From the NCBI GenBank assembly GCA_023429565.1, contig JAEZDJ010000088.1:3948-67947 (forward strand): a stretch of DNA of 64,000 nucleotides, written 5' to 3'. This DNA comes from Actinomycetes bacterium (lineage in GTDB: Bacteria > Actinomycetota > Coriobacteriia > Coriobacteriales > Eggerthellaceae). The notes below the pieces were generated by a model. The model did no database searches. It was not told the origin of the DNA and saw only the letters and a list, made by a program, of their open reading frames with translations. Positions 33,003 through 41,993 of this stretch are shown in pieces. The first letter of the stretch is position 1; every line of letters starts with the position of its first letter. The position numbers were made by a program, and so were the translations under genes.

Positions 33003-34394
33003 ATGGCATACAAGACTATCAACCCCTACACGAATGAAGTCATCGAGTCGTTCCCAACGGCTACCGATGAGGAAATCAAGGCGGCCATCGGCAAAGCCCA
33101 CGAAGCTTTTCTCTCATGGCGCGAGTCGTCGTTCGAGCAGCGTTCAGAGCTCATGCAAAACACGGCCGACATCCTGCGCAGCAGGCAGGACGAGTTCGCC
33201 GGTCTCATCACCCTTGAAATGGGAAAATTGCTGGCGGAGGCAAAGGCGGAGATTGAGCTGTCGGCAAGAATCGCCGAATACTATGCAAACCGTGCAGCAG
33301 ACCTTCTCGCACCGCGGTTCATCAAGGCGCAGAACTTCCCGGACGACGCCGTCGCCTTGGTCAATGACCCCCTTGGCGTCCTCTTCATGGTCGAGCCGTG
33401 GAACTTCCCGTTTTATCAGATCATCCGTGTTGCCGCTCCTCAGCTTTCAGCCGGCAACACCCTCGTCATGAAGCACGCCTCCAACGTTCCCCAATGCGCA
33501 GCTGCGTTCGAGCAGATATTCCGCGATGCCGGGGCGCCGGAGGGTCTCTTCAAGAACATCTATGCCTCCCACGAGCACTCTGACATGATCATCAACGACC
33601 CCCGTGTCAGAGGCGTCGCCCTCACCGGATCAGAAGCTGCAGGCGCTTCGGTCGCGGCAACCGCGTCGAAGGCGCTCAAGAAAAGTACGCTCGAGCTTGG
33701 CGGAGCCGACGCGTTCATCGTGTTGGATGACGCAGAGGTGGAGAAAGCTGCTTCATGGGCTGCGTTCGGCCGTCATTGGAATGCCGGGCAAGTCTGCTGC
33801 TCCTCCAAGCGGCTCATTGTGGTCGATTCCGTCTATGACCAGTTTATGGATGCCTATCGCGCCGAAGTTGCCAAATTCAAGGCCGGCGATCCCCGGGATC
33901 CGGAGTCCACGCTTGCGCCGCTTTCCTCTCAATCAGCCGCCGATTTGCTGTCTCGACAGCTCGACGAAGCCGTTCAGAACGGAGCCTCTGTCGAATTTGT
34001 CGGGTCACCTGTTCCGACCCAGGGGTGCTTCTTCCAGCCAGCCTTCCTGACGGATATCTCCGAAGACAACCCGGCGTTTTATCAGGAGTTCTTCGGTCCC
34101 GTCTCTCAGATATATCGCGTGGCGGACGAGCAGGAGGCCATCAGGATAGCCAACGATTCTCCCTTCGGCCTGGGTGGATCCGTGTTCACGCAGGATATCG
34201 AGAGGGGTCGCAAGGTTGCCCGGAAGCTCGAGACCGGCATGGTGTACATCAACCAGCCGACCAAGGTCGAAGCAGACATTCCGTTCGGAGGAGTCAAGCG
34301 CTCAGGATTCGGCCATGAGCTCATTGACCTTGGCCTCTTTGAGTTCGTGAATCAGAAGGTTGTCGCCGTCGCCGACATCGACGGATCGTTTTAG
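33003..34394 (+). CDS. NAD(P)-dependent aldehyde dehydrogenase (succinate-semialdehyde type)
   Basis: A 463-residue soluble dehydrogenase oxidising an aldehyde to its acid. Catalytic Cys265 (NAGQVCCSSKR) and general base Glu231 (TLELGGADAF) are present, with PWNFPFYQ for substrate and cofactor positioning, TGSEAAG for the dinucleotide, and the C-terminal FGGVKRSGFGHE. Short N-terminus and overall motifs match the YneI/GabD2 succinate-semialdehyde subgroup, but the aldehyde is not certain. It has its own promoter. A long palindrome separates it from the small Rossmann protein that follows. Confidence 0.9.
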   Translation: MAYKTINPYTNEVIESFPTATDEEIKAAIGKAHEAFLSWRESSFEQRSELMQNTADILRSRQDEFAGLITLEMGKLLAEAKAEIELSARIAEYYANRAADLLAPRFIKAQNFPDDAVALVNDPLGVLFMVEPWNFPFYQIIRVAAPQLSAGNTLVMKHASNVPQCAAAFEQIFRDAGAPEGLFKNIYASHEHSDMIINDPRVRGVALTGSEAAGASVAATASKALKKSTLELGGADAFIVLDDAEVEKAASWAAFGRHWNAGQVCCSSKRLIVVDSVYDQFMDAYRAEVAKFKAGDPRDPESTLAPLSSQSAADLLSRQLDEAVQNGASVEFVGSPVPTQGCFFQPAFLTDISEDNPAFYQEFFGPVSQIYRVADEQEAIRIANDSPFGLGGSVFTQDIERGRKVARKLETGMVYINQPTKVEADIPFGGVKRSGFGHELIDLGLFEFVNQKVVAVADIDGSF

Positions 34395-34400
34395 TCCAAG

Positions 34401-34430
34401 AGGCGCGCCGTCCGGCCGGACGGCGCGCCT
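34401..34430. terminator. 30-bp perfect palindrome after the aldehyde dehydrogenase
   Basis: The two 15-base halves AGGCGCGCCGTCCGG and CCGGACGGCGCGCCT are exact reverse complements. It lies seven bases past the stop and folds into a 13-bp stem with a GGCC loop. There is no U tract, so termination may be partial and allow read-through to the next gene. Confidence 0.6.
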
Positions 34431-34465
34431 GAATCTGACCGCGCGAAAGTGAAGGAGCGTCCCTC

Positions 34466-35041
34466 ATGTCAACGATATCGATCATGGGCAAAGGCACCAT
34501 GGGCCAAGCCATTGGCTCAATCGTCAGACAAGGAGGCAACACGGTCGACCAGCTCGACCGTCAGAGCACCAGCGTGCAGGGAGACATCGTGATATTGGCG
34601 GTGCCCTATCCGGCGCTTTCCGCCATTGTCGACCAGCTCGGTCCGGAACTTGCGGGAAAGACCGTTGTCGAAATAACCAACCCTCTCGATTTCAGCACGT
34701 TTGACCGGCTCCTGGTGTCTGCGGGCTCATCGGCGACCGAGGAGCTGGCAGCGCTGTTGCCTGATTCCTCGGTGCTGAAAGCCTTCAACACCACGTTCTC
34801 GGCCACACTTTCATCGGGAACGGTGGGAACGTCGATGACGCCCACGACCGTCCTCATCGCCGGAGACGACCTCGAGGCCAAGCTTGCGCTGGCTCAGGTG
34901 ATCACCGAAGGTGGCCTGCGAGCGCTCGATGCCGGCCCCCTCAAGCGGGCGCATGAGCTCGAGGCCATCGGGTTCGAGCAGCTCGTCCTTGCTGCCGGCG
35001 AGAAGATCCCGTGGACAGGCGGCTTCGCCGTACTTGATTGA
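34466..35041 (+). CDS. Small Rossmann reductase, NADP-binding F420-reductase-like
   Basis: The 191-residue protein starts with a dinucleotide motif GKGTMGQAIG and continues with DIVILAVPYPALSAIV, VVEITNPLDF and VLKAFNTTFS. This pattern is typical of the Fno-like NADPH-dependent F420 reductase family (YqeC/NpdG relatives). Many such proteins in organisms without F420 have other, unknown substrates; no F420 gene is seen here. The first Gly-rich loop is GKGTMG where GGTGxxG is usual. GAAGGAG lies about nine bases before the ATG. It may be co-transcribed with the aldehyde dehydrogenase. Confidence 0.75.
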   Translation: MSTISIMGKGTMGQAIGSIVRQGGNTVDQLDRQSTSVQGDIVILAVPYPALSAIVDQLGPELAGKTVVEITNPLDFSTFDRLLVSAGSSATEELAALLPDSSVLKAFNTTFSATLSSGTVGTSMTPTTVLIAGDDLEAKLALAQVITEGGLRALDAGPLKRAHELEAIGFEQLVLAAGEKIPWTGGFAVLD

Positions 35042-35083
35042 TCAGCACATCCCCTGAAGACAAGCCGGGCCGCTCACGGAAGC

Positions 35084-36559
35084 TCATTCGGGATCGGTCC
35101 GGCCCTCGTCTTCCGATTCGCGCTCCAAAGCGTCGAAACGCTCCTGCATGGTGGGATTTCCCCTCGTCAACTTCTTGATGGTCAAGGCGTCGGCCTTCTT
35201 GTTCGCCAGGCGCAGATTGTTGTCCGAAGACAGAAGCGCCGTCTTGGTCTTTTGCAGATGATCTATCGTCTTGTCTATCTCGGCGATGGCCGTCTCGAAC
35301 CGCTCGCTCGCAATGCGATAGTTCCGGCCAAAACCTTGCTTGAAAGACTCCATTTGCTCCTCGAAACGCGTGATGTCGATATTCTCTTGTCGCATCTGGG
35401 CCAGTTCGCTCTTGTAGCTCATCGAGTTGAGGGCGGCATTGCGCAGCACGGTGATCATCGGAATGAAGAATTGGGGACGGATCACGTACATCTTGTCGTA
35501 TTGATAGGACACGTCGACGATGCCGGTGTTGTAGAGCTCGCTCTCAGGCTCAAGAAGGGTGACAAGCACGGCATACTCGCAGTTCTTCTTTGACCGGTCG
35601 GCGTCAAGCTTCTTGAAGAATTCCTCGTTTCGATGCCGGTGCGAGGAGTCGTCCTGCTCATTCTTCATCTCGAACATGATGGAGACGATCTCCTGGTCAT
35701 TTCCATCCTTTTCGCGATAGATGTAATCGCCTTTGCTACCTCCCGACGCATCGTTGTCCTTCTCGAAATAGGCGTTGCGGAACGCAGTCGCACGCAGCTT
35801 GTTGAACTCGGTCTGACAATGCTGCTCCAACGACTCCCCCAACAACTTGGTGGAAAGACGTGCCTTCAGGTCCCGATAGCGCTCTATTTCCTCATTCTTA
35901 TAGGCGATCAGGTCGTCTTTTGACTTGAGCTTTTCTGCCATCTGAGCCCGGAGATCACTCTCAAGCTTGCTTTTCTCGCTCTCCTTGAGTCGCACCTCCG
36001 CCTGGAGGGAATCGCGCTCCCGTTCAACCCCAACCCGCGCCTCAGTCACTGCGAGCTGCTTCTTCACCTCGAAGGATTCGCTCATGCTCTCAAGTTTCTG
36101 CCGAAGCTCGACTATCTTGGCATCCTTTTCCGCCACGGCATCCTTGAGGGCGGCTTCGGTCTCGGCTTGGGCAATGCGCTCTTTGCTCTTCCGCTCATCC
36201 AGGAGGTGCCGTATCTCGTCCTGCTGTCGATCCGCCTCAGCCCTCAGGGCGTCCCGTTCCTTCTCTGCCTGCGCGATGGCGCTCTTTGCGTAGAGCTCCT
36301 TTTCGGAGGCAAAGGACTCGACCTTCGCGCTGAGTTTGGCTATCTCCGCCTCGCGCTTCGACGCAATCTCCTGCATCTCTCCCCTAGTTTGCGCTATAGC
36401 AAGTTCAACGGCTCTTTTCCCGTCCGATGCGAGGAGCTTTTCGCGATTGCTGAGTTCCTTTGAGAATTCATCGTCACGAACCTGCTTGACGATGTCTGCA
36501 AAGCCAGATTCGTCGACATGGAAAACTTTCCCACAGTTGGGACACTTGATCTCGTTCAT
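35084..36559 (-). CDS. DUF2130 protein (zinc-ribbon, coiled coil, PD-(D/E)xK-like domain)
   Basis: A 491-residue protein in three parts: an N-terminal zinc-ribbon half-site IKCPNCGKVFHV, a coiled coil of roughly 210 residues rich in Lys/Glu, and a globular C-terminal domain with GDYIYREKDG followed by IMFEMKNEQDD and DRSKKNCEYAVLVTLLEPES. The Asp...ExK series fits a restriction-type PD-(D/E)xK nuclease fold, as proposed for DUF2130; activity is unproven. ATG 36559 has GAGAGGG upstream. It is not part of a recognisable defence locus; the neighbours are metabolic and transport genes. RmuC-like DNA maintenance is an alternative idea. Confidence 0.85.
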   Translation of the reverse strand: MNEIKCPNCGKVFHVDESGFADIVKQVRDDEFSKELSNREKLLASDGKRAVELAIAQTRGEMQEIASKREAEIAKLSAKVESFASEKELYAKSAIAQAEKERDALRAEADRQQDEIRHLLDERKSKERIAQAETEAALKDAVAEKDAKIVELRQKLESMSESFEVKKQLAVTEARVGVERERDSLQAEVRLKESEKSKLESDLRAQMAEKLKSKDDLIAYKNEEIERYRDLKARLSTKLLGESLEQHCQTEFNKLRATAFRNAYFEKDNDASGGSKGDYIYREKDGNDQEIVSIMFEMKNEQDDSSHRHRNEEFFKKLDADRSKKNCEYAVLVTLLEPESELYNTGIVDVSYQYDKMYVIRPQFFIPMITVLRNAALNSMSYKSELAQMRQENIDITRFEEQMESFKQGFGRNYRIASERFETAIAEIDKTIDHLQKTKTALLSSDNNLRLANKKADALTIKKLTRGNPTMQERFDALERESEDEGRTDPE

Positions 36560-36720
36560 CGCTTGACCCTCTCGCTCGATGCGCAAACCTTCGTTCGGCA
36601 GGCATCTTGCTCCCACCTTTCACGCAGAAGCGATTATCTCCCCTTCAGCCCTTCACGGCAAGGGGCTGAGACGCCTCAGCAGCTCCGTCCGACAAGAACG
36701 TCGCCGGGTTTCACGGTCCG

Positions 36721-37320
36721 TCACCGACCCATGTCGACAATGCGATCGCAGACACGTTCCGCAAGATGTCGATTGTGCGTAATCGCCACAACGCCCATCT
36801 GGCGCTCTCGGGCCACCTTGAGAACCAGCTCCCATATCTGAGCCTGCGTGACAACGTCGAGCATGGTTGTCATCTCATCGCAGACCACCACCTTCGTCTC
36901 GGGTGCCAAAGCACGGATGACGCAGAATCGCTGCAGTTCCCCGCCAGAAAGCTCGTTAGGCCAGCGTCGTTTCCAAGCGCTCTCTATGCCCATGGCCATT
37001 TGAAGGTCAGGGGGCGGCTCCCATGCCTCGCACATGGTGCGACCCAACCGCCAACGAGGGTTGATCGCCTGTTCGGGATGCTGGTAAATCAGCTGAACCG
37101 GGCAAAAGCCTTTCGTTGGAAGGTCTCCCCCGCCCCATTTCACCGATCCGGAATGGGGAGCGAGGCGCCCCGAAAGCACCTTCGCCAACGTCGACTTGCC
37201 ACAGCCGGAAGGGCCAAACAGGCCGACCACTTCTCCCTCGGCCACCTGAAAGTCGACATCGTCAAGCACGGGCTTCCCCTTTTTGTAGGAGAATGAAACG
37301 CCGTCGGCTCTAAGAAGCAT
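36721..37320 (-). CDS. ABC transporter ATPase of a nickel/peptide importer (NikE/OppF-like)
   Basis: A 199-residue ATPase with intact Walker A (GPSGCGKST), Q-loop (IYQHPEQAINP), signature (LSGGELQRF), Walker B (VVCDEMTTMLD) and switch His (ITHNRH). It is shorter than OppF (about 320) and ends right after the core domain, without the C-terminal Cys-rich oligopeptide domain, like NikE/CntF proteins. It overlaps the preceding ATPase gene by 11 bases and is the last gene of the five-gene importer. Confidence 0.9.
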   Translation of the reverse strand: MLLRADGVSFSYKKGKPVLDDVDFQVAEGEVVGLFGPSGCGKSTLAKVLSGRLAPHSGSVKWGGGDLPTKGFCPVQLIYQHPEQAINPRWRLGRTMCEAWEPPPDLQMAMGIESAWKRRWPNELSGGELQRFCVIRALAPETKVVVCDEMTTMLDVVTQAQIWELVLKVARERQMGVVAITHNRHLAERVCDRIVDMGR

Positions 37321-38251
37321 GGATGCACCTCACCTTTCCCCCACGCAGGGCATCGAGAGGAATCACTCCCGAAGAAACGCATGCCTCAGTGCAACGGTCG
37401 CATCGCGGCGCATACAGGCATCCCGAAGGAAGGTCATCGGCGTAGGGCTGCGTTCCCCGCACGGGCTCGAACCCGTTTTGGGGCAAGGCGCGCCAGAGTG
37501 CCTTGCTATACGGATGGCGCAACCCATCAGGACCTGCCAGAAAATCCGAGGCATTGGCGACTTCGAGCGTGGTGCCGGCATAAAAAACGACAATGCGATC
37601 TGCCACATCCGCCGCAAGATCGAGATCGTGGGTGATGACCACGACCGCTTTGCCGGCATCGGCGATTGACCGAAACGTGGCCATGGCCTTCACGGCCATG
37701 TCATGGGTCAAGCCTGGAGTTGGCTCGTCAGCCACGATAAGGTCAGCGTCTTCCATCACAGCCGTCGACACCAGCACGCGGCGGGCCATGCCCCCCGACA
37801 GCTCAAAAGGATACATGCCCTCGACTTCGGGATCCAAGCCATACCGTTTGAAGAGAGACCTCTGCCTGGCAACCGTCCCCCGAACGCCCCGAACCTGCTC
37901 GCCGACTTTCATCAAGGGATCCAGGCAAGAGACGGATTGGGGAATGAAAGCGATGCTCTTTCCCCGCAACGCACGCTGCCGTTCCGGCGTGAGGACCTCC
38001 CCTCGATATCGCAGCGAGCCGGAAACCTCGGCATTCCTGGGAAGAATGCCCAAGATGGCATGGGCAAGCAGGCTCTTGCCCGATCCCGAGGCCCCAACCA
38101 CGGCCACGATCTCACCCGCACCGGCGTCAAGGGAAAGATCGCTGATCACCTGAAGCTCACGCTGATGAAGCCCCTGCCCATACTGGACGAAGGAGACGCT
38201 CAGCCCTTCAACTTCCAAGATCCGAGGGCTCTGTCCTGCCTTTTTATCCAC
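37310..38251 (-). CDS. ABC transporter ATPase of a nickel/peptide importer (NikD/OppD-like)
   Basis: The 313-residue ATPase has Walker A (GASGSGKSL), Q-loop (FIPQSVSCLDP), signature (LSGGMARR), Walker B (LIVADEP) and the H-loop (ITHDLD). It keeps the C-terminal oligopeptide-type extension with four Cys (CLYAPRCDRCTEAC), which in relatives binds an Fe-S cluster. It lies 9 bases after the second permease and overlaps the next ATPase, as in nikBCDE/oppBCDF operons. Confidence 0.9.
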   Translation of the reverse strand: MDKKAGQSPRILEVEGLSVSFVQYGQGLHQRELQVISDLSLDAGAGEIVAVVGASGSGKSLLAHAILGILPRNAEVSGSLRYRGEVLTPERQRALRGKSIAFIPQSVSCLDPLMKVGEQVRGVRGTVARQRSLFKRYGLDPEVEGMYPFELSGGMARRVLVSTAVMEDADLIVADEPTPGLTHDMAVKAMATFRSIADAGKAVVVITHDLDLAADVADRIVVFYAGTTLEVANASDFLAGPDGLRHPYSKALWRALPQNGFEPVRGTQPYADDLPSGCLYAPRCDRCTEACVSSGVIPLDALRGGKVRCIHAS

Positions 38252-38260
38252 AACGCCCCC

Positions 38261-39133
38261 CTATCCCTGCGCCGTATGCGGGTCAATAAGCTTTTTGACG
38301 TCGTCCCCCAGCGCGTAGGTGAGCAAGACAATCAGCACCATCATGAGACCGGGGAAGAGAGCGAGCCACCAGGCACCCGTCGCAATATGCTTCATCGATT
38401 CCGAGAGTATGGCGCCTATCGCGGGAGAGTCCAGAGGCAGGCCGAACCCAAGAAACGTCAGGGCGCTCTCATGGAGGATCGCGTGAGGAAACAGCAGTAT
38501 GGTCCCCACGATGAATTGAGGCATCACATTGGGAAACACGTGGGAACGCGCGATCCACAGATTGCTTTTCCCCATGGCGCGAGAAGCATGGACGTATTCG
38601 GAAGTTCTGATGCGCAGCACTTCGGCGCGAATAAGGCGAGTCAGCGGAGGCCAATGGGTGAGCGCCACCGCAACAATCACTCCCACCGTCCCGCCGCCCA
38701 AGGCGAACGAGATCAGAATGAGCATGACCAGATGCGGAATAGACATGCAGAGGTCGGACAGCCAGAGGACTGCCTTGTCGACCCAACCCCCGCAAACGGC
38801 CGAAACCGTTCCGAGCACAAGCGCCAAGGTCCCCGACACAGCCGATGCGAAGATGCCGATCAGGATCGAGAGCGACAAGCCTCGTATGCTGCGAAAGAAC
38901 ATGTCATGCCCCAGATAATCCGTTCCAAAGGGATGCTGAATGGACGGCATGAGGGACTTCTGGCTGTAATCCGGCGCATAGAGTCCCGCAGGCATCGAAA
39001 GCCCGACGGCCAAGATGACCACAAGGACTGTCGCCAGAATCACCACGAGAGCAAGCGTGCGTTGCCGACGATTCCCGTGTTTTCGCGTTGCCAGCGCACG
39101 AGGGAGGGTCGTTGCCACGGCGTTCTCAGCCAT
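38261..39133 (-). CDS. ABC importer permease (DppC/NikC-like)
   Basis: A 290-residue inner-membrane permease with six TM helices. The DppC hallmark HPFGTDYLGHDMFFRSIRG follows the first helix, and the EAA loop is ASRAMGKSNLWIARSHVFPN. The start at ATG 39133 overlaps the preceding permease by eight bases (ATGGCTGA); a longer frame to 39256 is unlikely. It pairs with the DppB-like permease to form the channel. Confidence 0.92.
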   Translation of the reverse strand: MAENAVATTLPRALATRKHGNRRQRTLALVVILATVLVVILAVGLSMPAGLYAPDYSQKSLMPSIQHPFGTDYLGHDMFFRSIRGLSLSILIGIFASAVSGTLALVLGTVSAVCGGWVDKAVLWLSDLCMSIPHLVMLILISFALGGGTVGVIVAVALTHWPPLTRLIRAEVLRIRTSEYVHASRAMGKSNLWIARSHVFPNVMPQFIVGTILLFPHAILHESALTFLGFGLPLDSPAIGAILSESMKHIATGAWWLALFPGLMMVLIVLLTYALGDDVKKLIDPHTAQG

Positions 39134-40118
39134 CGATGGCCTCGCTTCCCTGACGGATGCGTGGATCGATGATGCCATACGATATATTCGCCGCCATGTT
39201 TCCGAAGAAAACGAAAAGCGCCGAAACAAGAGCCACTCCCAACAGCAAGGGAACATCCCCCTTCAAAGCGGCCTGCACCGCAGCGTTCCCCAAACCGGGA
39301 TATGAGAAGACCTGCTCGGCTAGAACCGACCCCCCAAATATTTCGGCAATGGAGGCAAATTGCAGCGTTATGGCAGGCAGGGCTATATTGCGCAACACAT
39401 GCCTCGAGACAAACTGGCGGCCGTTCTCTCCCCGCGCCCGGGCAAAAAGCGCGTAGTCGCTCTCACGTGCCTCAATCGTTTTTTCGCGGGTCTGAAGCGT
39501 GATGGAGGCAATGCCGGTGACCGAAAGGACCAAAGCAGGCAGAAAGAGGTGCCACAGGCGATCGCCGATGGTGACATCAGACGCAAGCACTCCCGCCGGA
39601 GCAGCCAAGCCCATGGGAAACCATCCCAAATACACCGAGAAGAACACCAGCGCCAGCAACGCGAGCCAAAAGGTGGGTGCGGCAGCCAAAACCAGGCAAA
39701 AGGATTTGATGAGGCGGTCAACCACCGTGTCCTGCTTCATGCCGCATATGACTCCAAGGACGAAGCCGAGCACACCAGAGATAATCCAGGCCGTTCCCAT
39801 GAGGACCAGCGAAGTGAGAAAGCGCTCTCCGATCACTTCGAGCACGGGACGTTGGAATATGACCGAGGTGCCCCAATCGCCAGTCAACACTCCGCCCATC
39901 CAATCCATATAGCGAATAACCGGTGGATCGTTGAATCCCCAATGCTCCGCAATGGCGTCAAGCTGTTCCTGAGAAAGGTGATTCTCGGAGCCGGCATAGG
40001 CGCTCACGGGATCAATGGGAGCGAGATTGGCCAACGTGAACGAGATGACGCTGACCGCGAACAGCAGCGTCACCATCCTTATCGCATTCTTGAGGAGAAA
40101 TTTCACGCGAGGAGACAT
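39126..40118 (-). CDS. ABC importer permease (DppB/NikB-like)
   Basis: The 330-residue permease shows the DppB signature at the N-terminus (FLLKNAIRMVTLLFAVSVI then DPVSAYAG), six TM helices and an EAA loop (YALFARARGENGRQFVSRHVLRN) followed by FGGSVLAEQVFSYPGLG. It starts four bases after the binding-protein stop. Subunit order A-B-C-D-E and short gaps match nickel and dipeptide importers. Confidence 0.93.
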   Translation of the reverse strand: MSPRVKFLLKNAIRMVTLLFAVSVISFTLANLAPIDPVSAYAGSENHLSQEQLDAIAEHWGFNDPPVIRYMDWMGGVLTGDWGTSVIFQRPVLEVIGERFLTSLVLMGTAWIISGVLGFVLGVICGMKQDTVVDRLIKSFCLVLAAAPTFWLALLALVFFSVYLGWFPMGLAAPAGVLASDVTIGDRLWHLFLPALVLSVTGIASITLQTREKTIEARESDYALFARARGENGRQFVSRHVLRNIALPAITLQFASIAEIFGGSVLAEQVFSYPGLGNAAVQAALKGDVPLLLGVALVSALFVFFGNMAANISYGIIDPRIRQGSEAIDG

Positions 40119-40121
40119 GGA

Positions 40122-41771
40122 CTACTTCCACGTCCATTCATTGAGGTTGCACACGACAGGCCATCCGTGGCCATGGGGATGGACGGGTTGATCTCCCAGG
40201 TCCAAGCCATCGCGAACAAAATAGGTGTGATCAATGGTGACCAGCCAGATGTTTGGCAGGTCTCCTTCCTCCGATTCAGGACCAGCCGATCCGTCCCATT
40301 GGACGTTCTTCCAGCTCTCCAGAGAGGCGGCGGCATCGGTGGTGTCGAGCGCGTCGTGGATATGCCCATCGACTATCTCGCTGGAATATTGGGAATGGTT
40401 CGTGGAAGCCCCCGTCTTGTAATAGCCACAAAGATCTCCGGAGGGATCATAGTCACCCGTGCCCCAACACGTTGGAATGGATTCCGAATTGGCCTTGCAA
40501 TCCGACCAGAGCGCGGAGGTCGCGTCAATCTTGATGCCCAGCTTCTCAGCCTCTTGGGCGAATGCGACCGCAACGTTGTAGCGCTGCATGTCATCGGTGC
40601 GTCCCGTGATGGAGAACTCCGCCTTCTGTCCGTCCTTCACGCGGATCCCGTCGCTGCCGACAACCCATCCCGCCTCGTCAAGCAGACCCTGTGCCTCATC
40701 GATGCGACCGTCTTTGAACGAGCACGCCACGTTCGACCAAGGAACCTGGGTGATGAGAGCCGTGGTCGCGGTGCCGACTCCGTTGAGCGCATTGTCGACG
40801 ATGGCCTGGCGATCGACGCCGATGGCCAGGGCCTTGCGGATCGCCTTGTCACAGGTCACGTTGTTGCCAATCGTCTTCCCCTCCCTCACCGTCTCCTGGG
40901 CAGTGGGAAGGTTGAAGCCTCTCGTGTCGATGGTGGGAAACGTCTCAAGCGTCATGCCCGCCACCGTGCTTTTCGCATACTCAGGCTGGACCATGACCAC
41001 ATCCATAGTGCCCGACTGAGCGTTGGACAGCGCGGTCTCCCCTTCCAAGAACAAGAGAGTGATCTGCTTGAAGGGTGAAATCGTCCCATAGTAGTGCTCG
41101 TTGGGGGAAATGATGATCTGCTGGCCCGCGTCCCACTGGTCAAGCTTGAACGGGCCCGTTCCCACAGGAGCCGATCGATAACCTTCGTCGCTATATCCCG
41201 CCTGGGGAACGATTCCAAGCTTGCCCGTCAAGGACGCAAAGCTTGAATAGGGCTCGGAGAGGGTAAATTCGACCGTCTGCTCATCAAGAGCTTTCGCATC
41301 CTGGAGCTTTGTCAGATCCAACGTCGACGCTCCGTTGTCACGCGCCGTCAGGAAAGAAAACACCACATCCTCTGCGGAGAATGCCGATCCATCTGAAAAC
41401 TTCACGCCCTCGCGCAGGGTGTACGTGTAGGTTAAGCCATCCGGGGACACGCTCCAGTCAGTTGCGAGATCGGGTTGCAGGTCCAAGTTCGTGTCGAATT
41501 TCAAAAGACGAGATTGGAACAGGATGTAGGAACCATTGTAGCCCCAGCCCGTCAACGGATCGAAGCCGCTCTCGGGCTCAGAACCCACATAGATGGTCAG
41601 AGACTCAGGCTTTTCGCCTGACGAAGCCGAAGGTGAGGCGGCAGAGGATGAAGAGCACCCACTCAAAACGCCCCCCATGCCCGACAGGGCAGCTAAAACC
41701 CCCACTGCTGCCGATCCTTGAACGAACGTTCGCCGCGAGACGAGCGTGTGACGCATTCCTCCATGAGCCAT
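40122..41771 (-). CDS. Solute-binding lipoprotein of the nickel/peptide importer
   Basis: A 549-residue family-5 binding protein (DppA/NikA type). The N-terminus has both a Tat motif (SRRTFVQG) and a lipobox (VLSGC), so it is probably exported folded and then lipid-anchored. The body has the family motifs REGVKFSDGSAFSAEDV and APVGTGPFKLDQW. Near the C-terminus is QPVHPHGHGW, a His cluster that could bind a metal or metal chelate. ATG 41771 is preferred, with GAAAGGGA five bases ahead; the frame opens at 41795. It begins the ABC operon. Nickel or a metallophore is favoured but not proven. Confidence 0.88.
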   Translation of the reverse strand: MAHGGMRHTLVSRRTFVQGSAAVGVLAALSGMGGVLSGCSSSSAASPSASSGEKPESLTIYVGSEPESGFDPLTGWGYNGSYILFQSRLLKFDTNLDLQPDLATDWSVSPDGLTYTYTLREGVKFSDGSAFSAEDVVFSFLTARDNGASTLDLTKLQDAKALDEQTVEFTLSEPYSSFASLTGKLGIVPQAGYSDEGYRSAPVGTGPFKLDQWDAGQQIIISPNEHYYGTISPFKQITLLFLEGETALSNAQSGTMDVVMVQPEYAKSTVAGMTLETFPTIDTRGFNLPTAQETVREGKTIGNNVTCDKAIRKALAIGVDRQAIVDNALNGVGTATTALITQVPWSNVACSFKDGRIDEAQGLLDEAGWVVGSDGIRVKDGQKAEFSITGRTDDMQRYNVAVAFAQEAEKLGIKIDATSALWSDCKANSESIPTCWGTGDYDPSGDLCGYYKTGASTNHSQYSSEIVDGHIHDALDTTDAAASLESWKNVQWDGSAGPESEEGDLPNIWLVTIDHTYFVRDGLDLGDQPVHPHGHGWPVVCNLNEWTWK

Positions 41772-41993
41772 GAGGTTCCCTTTCCTCTCCATCACCAGTC
41801 ACATAATTGTTACGATTTATGATTGCGTAGCACGATTGGGAACCTTACTCCATGGATGTTACTTAAGTCAAGTTCGTGTTACTTTTTTTCGCCCTTCGGC
41901 CCGCATCGAGTCACCCGCGGGGAAGGGAGGCGTGGCGCGCCGTTGTGCGCGCAGGCGGACACCCACGATCAGCATGGACGATCTCACCCTTCT

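Noticed and set aside
39360..41078. Long plus-strand open frame opposite the ABC permease and binding protein
   Set aside because: Antisense mirror of three family-assigned genes; composition typical of antisense frames.
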